A stretch of DNA of 64,000 nt, from positions 34,023 to 98,022 of the forward strand of contig WFXU01000013.1 of assembly GCA_015490455.1 (NCBI GenBank). Reading direction: 5' to 3'. The first letter of the stretch is position 1. Every line of letters begins with the position of its first letter. The notes under the pieces were generated by a model, which saw only the letters and a list, made by a program, of their open reading frames with translations, had not been told where the DNA came from and did not search any database. Below are positions 8,779-16,600 of the stretch, piece by piece. The stretch comes from Hyphomicrobiales bacterium. GTDB lineage: Bacteria; Pseudomonadota; Alphaproteobacteria; Rhizobiales; Devosiaceae. Both the position numbers and the translations under genes were made by a program.

Positions 8779-9566
8779 GATAATAGCGCCTTAAAAAAAC
8801 TACTTACCATTTCTATTTGCTTAAAATCCTCTTTTTGCACTCTTATAAAGACAAATATAAATATTGGCAAAAGAATTGCGCTAACCATAGCTTTGGTAGA
8901 AAATGCCAAAAAGGTAATATTAATTTTTTTACCGAGCTTTGCTGCAATTAAATATGTCATATCGGTAATAAACATTACCGTAACTATTGGGGCAGCAAGA
9001 ATAAATGATGATTTAATTAGGCTGGTAAACATGGAAAGAATTACACCCATTCCCTCTGTTATATTGGGCATGGGGGAATAAATTGGCCAGCTAATATATG
9101 ATTCATAAAGTAAATCTATAAGAATCCAAAATCCACCTATTGAAGCAAATAAGCCTAAGGAACTAATCATAAATAAATTACCAATGGCCGTTACCTGTCC
9201 ACCTGTGGGATCAGGAGGGCCTTGAAAACTGCCGCGATAAAAATCAATAATAGCTCCAGCGCCTATAGCAATTGAAAGTGGGAGGGAAATTAGCCAGCCA
9301 AGTAGAGCGCCGATTATTATTTCCTTTAAGAACAGGATAATAAAGGGAACTCCGCTTGCTTCAATATTGGCTTGAAAATCCGGACTGGCATAGGCAAAAA
9401 CCGGAATGGCAAAAGCCATTGCAACACTCATGCGCAAAACCCCCGAATCTATCCTAAACCACAAAAAAGCGATAAAGGTCATGGTCAGCCCATAGGGGCG
9501 GGCAATGGCTAGGGCAATATGTTCGGTTGCCGGAGTAATGGCATTTATGAGTGTTAATAAATCCAA
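8775..9566 (-). CDS. sctT: Type III export apparatus protein SctT
   Basis: Polytopic inner-membrane subunit of the export gate (FliR/YscT/SpaR family), which with SctR and SctS forms the entry pore. The 263 residues are mostly hydrophobic with about six helices, and carry the family stretch 'LKEIIIGALLGWLISLPLSIA' region near 84-104 and the 'QGPPDPTGGQVTAIGNL' loop near 116-132. It is 38 bp downstream of sctS and overlaps sctU by four bases, matching the conserved R-S-T-U order. Confidence 0.94.
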   Translation of the reverse strand: MDLLTLINAITPATEHIALAIARPYGLTMTFIAFLWFRIDSGVLRMSVAMAFAIPVFAYASPDFQANIEASGVPFIILFLKEIIIGALLGWLISLPLSIAIGAGAIIDFYRGSFQGPPDPTGGQVTAIGNLFMISSLGLFASIGGFWILIDLLYESYISWPIYSPMPNITEGMGVILSMFTSLIKSSFILAAPIVTVMFITDMTYLIAAKLGKKINITFLAFSTKAMVSAILLPIFIFVFIRVQKEDFKQIEMVSSFFKALLS

Positions 9567-9604
9567 TTTATCCCATTTATCCTATTTTTGTAATTTAATT
9601 TCCC

Positions 9605-9874
9605 TCATAATGATAATTTATAAAAATCGGTAAATATTCTATCGGAAACTGTATATAATGGTGCTATTAACATTGAGCCAAAGGCAATCAGAATAAAGGC
9701 TATGACAAACATTTTTACCGTTTGTGGTAGGGTTTGTTCCTGAATTTGTGTCACCGCCTGAAAAAGACCTATCAAAAATGCTACCAAAGTTGAGACTAAT
9801 AAAGGCGGGACTGCAATTATCGCCGTGCCATAAAGAACATCATAGAGATAAGTAATAAATACAATTTCAGACAT
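9605..9874 (-). CDS. sctS: Type III export apparatus protein SctS
   Basis: Small export gate subunit (FliQ/YscS family) of 89 residues with two membrane helices (about 17-38 and 50-72) and the family pattern 'PPLLVSTLVAFLIGLFQAVTQIQEQTLP' in between, here about residues 23-50. It begins 11 bp after the sctR stop. Length is typical. Confidence 0.95.
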   Translation of the reverse strand: MSEIVFITYLYDVLYGTAIIAVPPLLVSTLVAFLIGLFQAVTQIQEQTLPQTVKMFVIAFILIAFGSMLIAPLYTVSDRIFTDFYKLSL

Positions 9875-9885
9875 TATTCCCTTTC

Positions 9886-10536
9886 TTAGACATAGGTAAG
9901 AACCAAGCCATGAATAAGTTTGCTCCAGCCATCAAGGAAAATAAACAACATTAATTTGAATGGAATGGCTATAGTGGTTGGTGGAACCATCATCATGCCT
10001 AGAGCAACCAATATTGTAGTAACAATAATATCTATAGCTAAAAATGGGAGATATAATAAAAATCCAATTTCAAAGGCGCGGGTAAGTTCGGTTAGCAAAA
10101 ATGCAGGCGCAAGAATAGCTATAGAATTTTCATCGGCAGTATAATTAGCGCTATTTGACCAAATTTTTTCAGCGGAAGCCTTAAAAAAGGCCAATTGTGT
10201 CTGATCAGTATGTTGAATTAAAAATTTCCTTAATGGCTCTAATGTTAACTCACCCGCCCTTTGCCATTCTTCTAAACTATTAAAATTTATTCCCTCATTG
10301 AGCATAGAATTATATGCTTCGGTTAATATGGGCATTGAAATAAATCCGGCAAGAATAACAGATAATGTATAAATAATAATATTGGGTGGTAATTGCTGAA
10401 TTCCAAGCGCATTGCGCACCAAAGCAAGCACAATAGCAATTTTGGCAAAGGCTGTAACAGTAACAGCGGCTATTGGCAAAAAACCAACAATTAGCAACAG
10501 GACTATTGCGCCAAATGTGGTATCAGCCATCTGCAT
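9886..10536 (-). CDS. sctR: Type III export apparatus protein SctR
   Basis: Core export gate subunit (FliP/YscR family), 216 residues with about four membrane helices. Typical motifs: 'FAKIAIVLALVRNALGIQQ' near 29-47, 'PAFLLTELTRAFEIGF' near 143-158, and the C-terminal 'MMMVPPTTIAIPFKLMLF' near 180-197. ATG at 10536 has GGAGATGATAA just upstream. It overlaps the end of sctQ by 14 bases. Confidence 0.96.
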   Translation of the reverse strand: MQMADTTFGAIVLLLIVGFLPIAAVTVTAFAKIAIVLALVRNALGIQQLPPNIIIYTLSVILAGFISMPILTEAYNSMLNEGINFNSLEEWQRAGELTLEPLRKFLIQHTDQTQLAFFKASAEKIWSNSANYTADENSIAILAPAFLLTELTRAFEIGFLLYLPFLAIDIIVTTILVALGMMMVPPTTIAIPFKLMLFIFLDGWSKLIHGLVLTYV

Positions 10537-11464
10537 TTATCATCTCCATTTCGCTTATTGCCAGACAAAGAACATTGGAAAGATTTTGCAAATGGCCTGA
10601 AGCAATATGTTTTCCATCAATAATTAAATGGGCTATATTATCTTCAATTCTTTCTATTTGGAATTTATCACCTATTCTGACTTTTGCGACTTCATTGGCT
10701 AAGATTTTAATTTGTCCAATTTTTATACCGGCAAATTTTATTTCATCAGTGGGTTGCAAAAATTGCGAAATATCACCCGGTTCTGAAATTATTCTTGCGC
10801 TCTTTGGTTCCAGATCAGCGTGCCAAAATGTGCCGCTTTTACGAACAATATATCCCTTTACTTCCTGGTTCATTTCTTGCCCAATACTAACAAGGTCATT
10901 TATTCTAAGATTATCTATTTCACTTTGAGAGAGTTGAATGGGGCCGATAATCACATCGCATTCATCGGGAAAAGCTTTTTCTTTTGGAGCATAAAAGGGG
11001 CTTAGGGCTTTAGCTATGCGGTTTAGGCTAGCAAAGTCACCATTGACAAATACGCCATTATAAGTTTTTTCTGTTGTTTTTATAATAAAGCCAAGTCCGT
11101 GAATTCTTGGCTTTTCTTCACTTATTGCTGCTCTTAAAATTGTTATTTTGCCGTCCAAAATATGTTCTAATTGTTCTAATGGTTGGGTAAAAATATGCTC
11201 TATTATTATTGCCGCTTCACTTGGGCTAAGTTTTTCTAAATCAACATCTATTTGCGGGCTGGAAAAAATATCCAATATGAAATCCTGCTCTATAAATAGC
11301 TTAAAGGGAGATTTATCAATTTTTGCTTCAATTAATATATGAGGCAGGGTTTGGGGTAATTTTTCGCTCTGACTAAGCTCTATTTTGCCGCTAAACCCCT
11401 TAATATCAAAAATTAAATTTGGCACAGAACCTCGCCAAATATCCCGGCATTGTTTGGGTGTCAT
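10523..11464 (-). CDS. sctQ: Type III cytoplasmic ring (sorting platform) protein SctQ
   Basis: C-ring/sorting platform protein (YscQ/HrcQ family). Two SpoA-like beta domains are visible in the second half: about 195-260 ('DVIIGPIQLSQSEIDNLRINDLVSIG') and a C-terminal one about 235-305 ('PTDEIKFAGIKIGQIKILANEVAKVRIGD'). The front half is diverged. I prefer ATG 11464 (313 residues), which has GGAGC seven bases before it; the frame is open to a TTG at 11515 with no ribosome site. Position just before sctR is the usual Q-R-S-T-U order. Confidence 0.85.
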   Translation of the reverse strand: MTPKQCRDIWRGSVPNLIFDIKGFSGKIELSQSEKLPQTLPHILIEAKIDKSPFKLFIEQDFILDIFSSPQIDVDLEKLSPSEAAIIIEHIFTQPLEQLEHILDGKITILRAAISEEKPRIHGLGFIIKTTEKTYNGVFVNGDFASLNRIAKALSPFYAPKEKAFPDECDVIIGPIQLSQSEIDNLRINDLVSIGQEMNQEVKGYIVRKSGTFWHADLEPKSARIISEPGDISQFLQPTDEIKFAGIKIGQIKILANEVAKVRIGDKFQIERIEDNIAHLIIDGKHIASGHLQNLSNVLCLAISEMEMINADG

Positions 11465-11595
11465 CTTATTGCTCCAATAATCATATGCTAGTCTTACAAA
11501 AATGCCGTTAAGCAATATTTAATCATAATGATAGTTTTGGAGCTTGGGCTATAATTTTGTGTTTGTCTGCCAGATGATAGATAATGGAGGTGATA

Positions 11596-12048
11596 TTATA
11601 TATTTTCTATTTCTTCGGAGATTAATTCTTCACGCACCATTTGCTCATAGGTTAATTTTTCAGCTATATGTAATATTTTTTCGTGTTTTTTGATCGCGTA
11701 ATTTAATTTTTCTTTTGCAATTTCAACCTGCTCAATTGCCTTTTTTTTCGCTTGTTCTGCGTGCCAGACTGATATTTTTTGTTGGGATAGTTCATATTCT
11801 GTCAGGTCATAAATATTACATATCAGACTATATTTAATTTTGGTGAATTTTTTTGCCAGAAATTTTTTCATTTCCCTTTGTCGTTTTTCTGCGCTTTCCC
11901 GCTCCATCTGTGCGAGTTTATTTTTTAGAGATGAGATTTTATTTGTGATTCTGTTAACTTCATTATGAGCTAATGCCAGATTTTTTTTGGCAATATCTAC
12001 ATGTAATTTCTTTGCTGCCAGTAATTTTTCAATAGTTATATTTTTCAT
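11596..12048 (-). CDS. sctO: Type III central stalk protein SctO (FliJ/YscO-like)
   Basis: A 150-residue protein that is almost entirely charged coiled coil (Lys/Glu heptads from about 5 to 140). By size, composition and place between the ATPase gene sctN and sctQ it matches SctO/YscO, the stalk that links the ATPase ring to the export gate. Sequence identity to the family is too low to claim from motifs alone. ATG 12048 is the second possible start; a TTG six bases upstream also fits. Neither has a strong ribosome site. Confidence 0.7.
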   Translation of the reverse strand: MKNITIEKLLAAKKLHVDIAKKNLALAHNEVNRITNKISSLKNKLAQMERESAEKRQREMKKFLAKKFTKIKYSLICNIYDLTEYELSQQKISVWHAEQAKKKAIEQVEIAKEKLNYAIKKHEKILHIAEKLTYEQMVREELISEEIENI

Positions 12049-12086
12049 ATTCAATCAATTTAATATATATATATATATAAATATTA

Positions 12087-13418
12087 TTATTTTAGGCTTG
12101 CAATATTTATTAATTTTTCAACCGTTTCTGTAAAATCGCATTTGTCGTGTGGCTTTTGGGTTAAAAGCTCTATTATTTCATCATGTTTTTCAATGGCTTC
12201 ATCTGCCTTTTCATCGCTTCCCCTAGAATATTCGCCAACCTGTAATAAAAGCTCTACCTCATTATATTTACCCATTAATTCGCGTATTTTATTTGCGCTT
12301 TCTAAATGGGCATTTGTTACAATTTCTGGCATTAATCTGGATCTAGAGGCCAAAATATCAATAGCTGGAAAGTGCCCCTTTTGCCCTAATTTTGAATCTA
12401 AAATTATGTGCCCATCAGTAAGGCTGGTTAATTCTTCGGCAATCGGATCGCCAATTCCTTCCGCTTCTGTTAGAACGGTAAATATTGCCGTTATTGATCC
12501 TTTTTCTGTTTGCCCGCATCGTTCAACTAATTTTGGTAATTCGGCGTAAAGCGAAGCCGTATATCCGCGCCTTACTGCCGCTTCTCCCGCAGCTAGAGAA
12601 ACTTCGCGATGTGCCCTTGCAAATCTGGTGACACTATCAAATAATAATAAGACATTTTTACCCTTATCGCGAAAATGTTCGGCTATGGCTATTCCTAAAT
12701 GCGAGGCCATTAAGCGCTCCATTGCTGGTTTTTCTGAGGTGGAGGCAATAATTACAATATTTTGCCGCATATTTACTGGTAATTGCCTGTCAAGCATTTC
12801 CCGAATTTCGCGCCCGCGTTCACCAACAGAGACCAAAACACAGACATCCGCCTTTGCCTGTCTTGCCAGCATGGCCAAAATTGTAGATTTACCAGCGCCT
12901 GCATCACCCAAAATACTGACCCTTTGCCCAACACCCAAAGTAGCAAGCGCGTCAATAGATTTAATGCCAGTTGCAAAAGTCTTATCAATTATTGGCCTAT
13001 CCATTGGTGAAATTGAATCTGAACTAATTAATCTTGCCCTTAAATAATCTTTATTTAAGGGGCGCCCATCCATTGGTCTTCCTAAACCATCAAGCACTCG
13101 CCCTAAAAGGGCATCGCCGACATAAATTTTGAACGGTTTGCCTGTAGGAAAAACTTCTGCATCACTTGGCATTGCATATATTTCGCCTAATGGCGCCAAT
13201 ATTGCATTGCCATTTTGAATTGCAATAGTTTGCGCCAATAAGGAATAATTTGCCTCTTTGCTTGAAATTTGGCAAATTTCGCCAATAAAACTATTTTGCA
13301 AACTTGTTGTAATCCTTGCCGGATTAGCCTCAATAATTCTGCCAATAGATTTTGTGAAACTTGTATTTTGTAATTTAGCTTCAATATTGTCTAGTGCACG
13401 CAACAAACTAGCTGTCAT
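12087..13418 (-). CDS. sctN: Type III secretion ATPase SctN
   Basis: F1-like hexameric ATPase that unfolds and feeds substrates to the export gate. Walker A GDAGAGKST is at about residues 170-178, Walker B 'VLLLFDSVTRFARA' at about 255-268, followed by the family 'PKLVERCG' and 'HIILDSKLGQKGHFPAIDIL' regions. I chose ATG 13418 (AGAGG seven bases upstream); the frame is open to 13496 but that stretch overlaps sctL and is out of character. Real overlap with sctL is 11 bases. Length 443 is typical of SctN, not of F1-beta or flagellar Rho-like relatives. Confidence 0.95.
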   Translation of the reverse strand: MTASLLRALDNIEAKLQNTSFTKSIGRIIEANPARITTSLQNSFIGEICQISSKEANYSLLAQTIAIQNGNAILAPLGEIYAMPSDAEVFPTGKPFKIYVGDALLGRVLDGLGRPMDGRPLNKDYLRARLISSDSISPMDRPIIDKTFATGIKSIDALATLGVGQRVSILGDAGAGKSTILAMLARQAKADVCVLVSVGERGREIREMLDRQLPVNMRQNIVIIASTSEKPAMERLMASHLGIAIAEHFRDKGKNVLLLFDSVTRFARAHREVSLAAGEAAVRRGYTASLYAELPKLVERCGQTEKGSITAIFTVLTEAEGIGDPIAEELTSLTDGHIILDSKLGQKGHFPAIDILASRSRLMPEIVTNAHLESANKIRELMGKYNEVELLLQVGEYSRGSDEKADEAIEKHDEIIELLTQKPHDKCDFTETVEKLINIASLK

Positions 13419-14109
13419 TTTGTGCCTCTTTGTTGCTAATATTGAGCCTCTCATTATTGGCCGATATGGTTTCATCCTTATCGCGTTCGCTGGCAATATT
13501 TTTTAAGCTCTCAATCTGCGTTATTAAACCAACATCCATTTCATGGCCGGCAAAATCTATAATATAACGCCCATCTTCAAGACTACTATCCCTCTCAAAA
13601 ATACTGTCATCAATATTATGTTTTTGCAAAAAGTCCCAGTTTTTCCACCAGGCTGCATCAAAATCATTTGCACTGACCCTGATAGAAATAGCGTGGTGAA
13701 TACCATATTCTTCTAGGGCGGTTTTAATAATATTACGTGCTACTTCTTCCTTTGGCATTTGCCCAATAATTTTTTTCACGCAATTGGCGACAATTAATCC
13801 TAATTTGACTTGGCTGGCCTTAATTTCTTCGGTAAATTTTGTTTGCAATTCAAGAGCTTTTTCCAGCATGATTATTTTTGCCTGCTCTTGAGCTTGTATA
13901 ATTATATTGTCACGTATTTCTTGTGCTTCGGCAATTGCCTTTTTATTTATCTGATCGGCTAATTTTCTAGCCTCTTCAAGTGTTAAATGCACTTCTTCTT
14001 GCTGTTTAGATGAGGCTGGCATATTTCCATTGTTCTGGCCAGTCGATTCTTTTGCCAGTCTTTCCATTTCTGCAATTTTTTCGGGCTTTATTATGCGACC
14101 TTGATACAT
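13408..14109 (-). CDS. sctL: Type III ATPase stator protein SctL
   Basis: Peripheral stalk/regulator of the ATPase (FliH/YscL family), 233 residues. The first ~35 residues include 'GRIIKPEKIAEM', typical for the family start ('GKIIK' type). An Ala/Glu/Lys/Gln-rich helical rod spans about 35-105, and a C-terminal domain about 110-200 ('VKKIIGQMPKEEVARNIIKTALEE'). A further Ser/Asn/Asp-rich tail follows. Lies between sctK and sctN, the usual order. Confidence 0.9.
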   Translation of the reverse strand: MYQGRIIKPEKIAEMERLAKESTGQNNGNMPASSKQQEEVHLTLEEARKLADQINKKAIAEAQEIRDNIIIQAQEQAKIIMLEKALELQTKFTEEIKASQVKLGLIVANCVKKIIGQMPKEEVARNIIKTALEEYGIHHAISIRVSANDFDAAWWKNWDFLQKHNIDDSIFERDSSLEDGRYIIDFAGHEMDVGLITQIESLKNIASERDKDETISANNERLNISNKEAQNDS

Positions 14110-14127
14110 GTTTATTCCATAAATATA

Positions 14128-14754
14128 TCAGCTAAATTTATTATATTCGTCCAAATATTTTGTTAGCTTTCTGATTAGCTCTGTTGCAATTTCACTATCT
14201 ATTGCGTTTGATCTTTCCTTTACTGAAGAAAAAGACTTTGGTAATAATAATCTGATAGCGGCTCCGATGGCATCTGCTAGATTCCAGCTCCAACTCGTAA
14301 TTGCCCGCATTCCGGCAATATTAATAAATTCCTTCATTCTTTCTGGTTCAATAGTAATATTTTCAAAGGGTGGGTAGTCAATATCAAGTCTTGTGGCTAT
14401 TTTTATATTTTCTTCACCAAAAATCTGCAAAAATGGGGCAAGTTCTTTAGGATCAATAATTTTCCTTAAATTTATTCCAATCAGCCCAAGACCACATAAT
14501 TCAATAAATCTTTGTTTATCTTTTTTAAGAAAAGAAATAGTTTTTAATATTTCATCTTCTATAAATTCATCTTCCTTTATAATAGCCCCATTTTCACCAA
14601 GAATATTTTCTACCAGGCGGTGATTTACACGATTATTTTCTTCTATTTCCTTTCTTAAATTTTCGTTTTTTATAGCCATATTCCATAATTGGAGCCATTC
14701 TTCATCAATATCTGTAATAGACAAGGCTAGGGGGTTCTTTTGCTGCTGTATCAT
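14128..14754 (-). CDS. sctK: Type III sorting platform protein SctK
   Basis: Candidate SctK (YscK/HrpD-type), which connects the inner ring to SctQ. The 208-residue protein is soluble and mostly helical. The family is poorly conserved; the assignment rests on its size and its place in the J-K-L-N order, helped by a central 'AGMRAITSWSWNLADAIGAA' segment (about 147-166). Its ATG overlaps the sctJ stop by four bases (ATGA), so translation is coupled. Confidence 0.72.
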   Translation of the reverse strand: MIQQQKNPLALSITDIDEEWLQLWNMAIKNENLRKEIEENNRVNHRLVENILGENGAIIKEDEFIEDEILKTISFLKKDKQRFIELCGLGLIGINLRKIIDPKELAPFLQIFGEENIKIATRLDIDYPPFENITIEPERMKEFINIAGMRAITSWSWNLADAIGAAIRLLLPKSFSSVKERSNAIDSEIATELIRKLTKYLDEYNKFS

Positions 14755-15659
14755 GATAATGGTGACTTCTTAATATCTGTTTTGGCAATATATCCGGGCT
14801 CCGGAATTTTGCCAGTTGGCTTCCATATAAACCTGGATAAAACAAAAAATGCCAATAGAGCAAAAATAAAGAAGCTAATATAAGATATTATGGGGGAGGG
14901 GGAATTTTCTGATTGTTGTTCTTTTTTCCCAGTTACATTATCCTCGTTAGATTGGGCATTAAATATAGCAACGGTTACATTTTCATAAGTTAACCCTTCA
15001 ACACTTCTGGTAACGAGATTTTTTATGACCGGCACATATCGGGTAATATCTGCATCCTTTGCCTGATAAATAAATATTGAAGCGCGCGCGCTTTGTTTTT
15101 TATCTGAAAATGGAGCTTCTTCTGGAATTGTAATATGCACGCGCGATGATACTACGCCCTCTATTTGAGTTATGCTTTGCGCTAATTCCTGATTAAGCGC
15201 ATACATAAAGCGCGCTCTTTCCTCAAATGGAGTAGAAACAATTTTATCCGACTTAAATACTTCGCCTAAAGACTCATATGAGCTGCCAGGAAGACCGCGC
15301 GATGAGAGAATAGAAATAGCTTTCACAAAATCAGAGCGATCAATATAAAGAGCATAATTATCAAGTTCGGTTTTTTTCCGGCTCGCCTCAATGCCCTCTT
15401 CACCTAAGACAAGTATCATTTCATTTACTTGTCGTTCGCTAAGATTTCCATATAGTTCTGCTTTACAGGCGGCTAGTGTCAGCCCCAACATTAAAATGGC
15501 TAAAAATCTTAGTGCTGGTTTTATGGTATGATTAGCACATGATAGGGCGTTTTTTACCATATAGAGCAGCCCTATATTATTATTCATTTTACGATAGCTA
15601 TTTGTTTTTTTCTTATTTTTCCTGTTGGTTTTTAATAATAGCTTTTGATAAATGTGCAT
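14751..15659 (-). CDS. sctJ: Type III inner-ring lipoprotein SctJ
   Basis: Inner membrane ring lipoprotein (YscJ/PrgK family). After the lipobox LAAC (Cys65) come the two ring-building domains: about 67-120 ('SERQVNEMILVLGEEGIEA') and about 130-215 ('ALNQELAQSITQIEGVVSSRVHI'), then a single membrane helix about 257-277. Odd point: the lipobox sits unusually deep. ATG 15659 has a strong GGAGGATAA ribosome site, but it places ~48 polar/basic residues before the hydrophobic signal; internal ATGs at 15587 and 15560 would give a more normal signal but have poor ribosome sites. Either the signal has a long extension or a short upstream peptide is made. Confidence 0.9.
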   Translation of the reverse strand: MHIYQKLLLKTNRKNKKKTNSYRKMNNNIGLLYMVKNALSCANHTIKPALRFLAILMLGLTLAACKAELYGNLSERQVNEMILVLGEEGIEASRKKTELDNYALYIDRSDFVKAISILSSRGLPGSSYESLGEVFKSDKIVSTPFEERARFMYALNQELAQSITQIEGVVSSRVHITIPEEAPFSDKKQSARASIFIYQAKDADITRYVPVIKNLVTRSVEGLTYENVTVAIFNAQSNEDNVTGKKEQQSENSPSPIISYISFFIFALLAFFVLSRFIWKPTGKIPEPGYIAKTDIKKSPLS

Positions 15660-15712
15660 TTATCCTCCACTTTTTGCCAATTCTGTTACAATAAAATCCC
15701 CTAATATCATTA

Positions 15713-16213
15713 TTAGGCCTGCCTTACTAACATTCTTAATGAGTTGGAAACTCCCGAAGCAACCTGCGTTACCATTGCAACAAACATTGCATGATCAAAT
15801 GTTTTCGCCATTGACTGAATTGCTTCATTTGAACTATTGGTTGTGATTGCGCTATTTTTTAATTCATAAGCCGGAATCATTTCGCTCTTTAATTTATCAA
15901 TATTAACCTCTTGCGCATTTAAGGCCAATTCTTCTCTATTTAGCTGCCCTCTTGATATCACATCATGAACATTACCCATCATATTGCCAAATGCACCATT
16001 ATTCATCGGATTCATAGCTTCATTAGAAATAAGATCTATGGCGCGAGTTTGCGTATTTATACTACTGGTAGACTGGCTTTCAGTGTTTGCAGGGCTAGTT
16101 AGTTGAGCAATCTGTGTCGTTCCTTCACCCATAGGCGTAGAAGGAATGTTAATATTATTCTGCCACTGACTCATATCGGCTAAAGAAACCGTCATAACAG
16201 GAACAATTGTCAA
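15713..16213 (-). CDS. sctI: Type III inner-rod protein SctI
   Basis: Probable inner rod that joins export gate to needle. The C-terminal ~30 residues (AMFVAMVTQVASGVSNSLRM then LVRQA) have the amphipathic pattern of YscI/PrgJ-type rods; the front is Ser/Thr/Asn/Gln-rich, as in exported components. The frame is open to 16264, but a TTG at 16213 has AAGGGAGG five bases before it and is my preferred start (166 residues). It lies directly before sctJ, the place of sctI in Ysc and rhizobial loci. Confidence 0.72.
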   Translation of the reverse strand: MTIVPVMTVSLADMSQWQNNINIPSTPMGEGTTQIAQLTSPANTESQSTSSINTQTRAIDLISNEAMNPMNNGAFGNMMGNVHDVISRGQLNREELALNAQEVNIDKLKSEMIPAYELKNSAITTNSSNEAIQSMAKTFDHAMFVAMVTQVASGVSNSLRMLVRQA

Positions 16214-16291
16214 TATAGCCTCCCTTATTAACTCCCTGCTCGGATATTTAATGAAACCGTTCAATATTGAACGGCATGGAAAGGATTAAAT

Positions 16292-16474
16292 TTAGGTTTC
16301 TTGATCCTTGCCGGCCTGTAGGATAAGATTAAATAATGGTGATAACATCATCATACCAACGGGGGCAGCCGCCTTTGCAATTTCTGCTGCCAATATATTA
16401 TCAAATTCTTGCGCCGCCTTATCACTATTATTAGTTTCAGACTGCGCGCCAGAAATACCAGCTATCTCGTCCAT
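16292..16474 (-). CDS. Small (60 aa) type III locus protein, unknown; possible needle or exported part
   Basis: Not recognised. A 60-residue protein with a polar start ('ISGAQSETNNSDK'), a helix-forming Ala-rich middle and a hydrophobic end (AAAPVGMMMLSPLFNLILQA). ATG 16474 has GGAGAAAATCA directly upstream, so it is very likely translated. It stands between sctV and sctI on the same strand. Size and location would allow a needle subunit (SctF) or a second rod-like protein, but the usual YscF/MxiH features were not found, so no function is claimed. Confidence 0.6.
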   Translation of the reverse strand: MDEIAGISGAQSETNNSDKAAQEFDNILAAEIAKAAAPVGMMMLSPLFNLILQAGKDQET

Positions 16475-16600
16475 TGATTTTCTCCATTCATTAGCCTTTA
16501 GGCAATATATTTTAATCCGCTCCCATATGTTAACAGAATATTAAGAAAAAATACAGTCTTAAAATTACATATTACTGAAATGGTAAACAACTCAACGAAT

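Noticed and set aside
12055..12086. TATATA run between sctN and sctO
   Set aside because: Simple AT repeat in an AT-rich gap; no further structure.
12142..13047. Long plus-strand open frames opposite sctN
   Set aside because: They mirror the conserved ATPase gene, lack ribosome sites and encode no recognisable protein.
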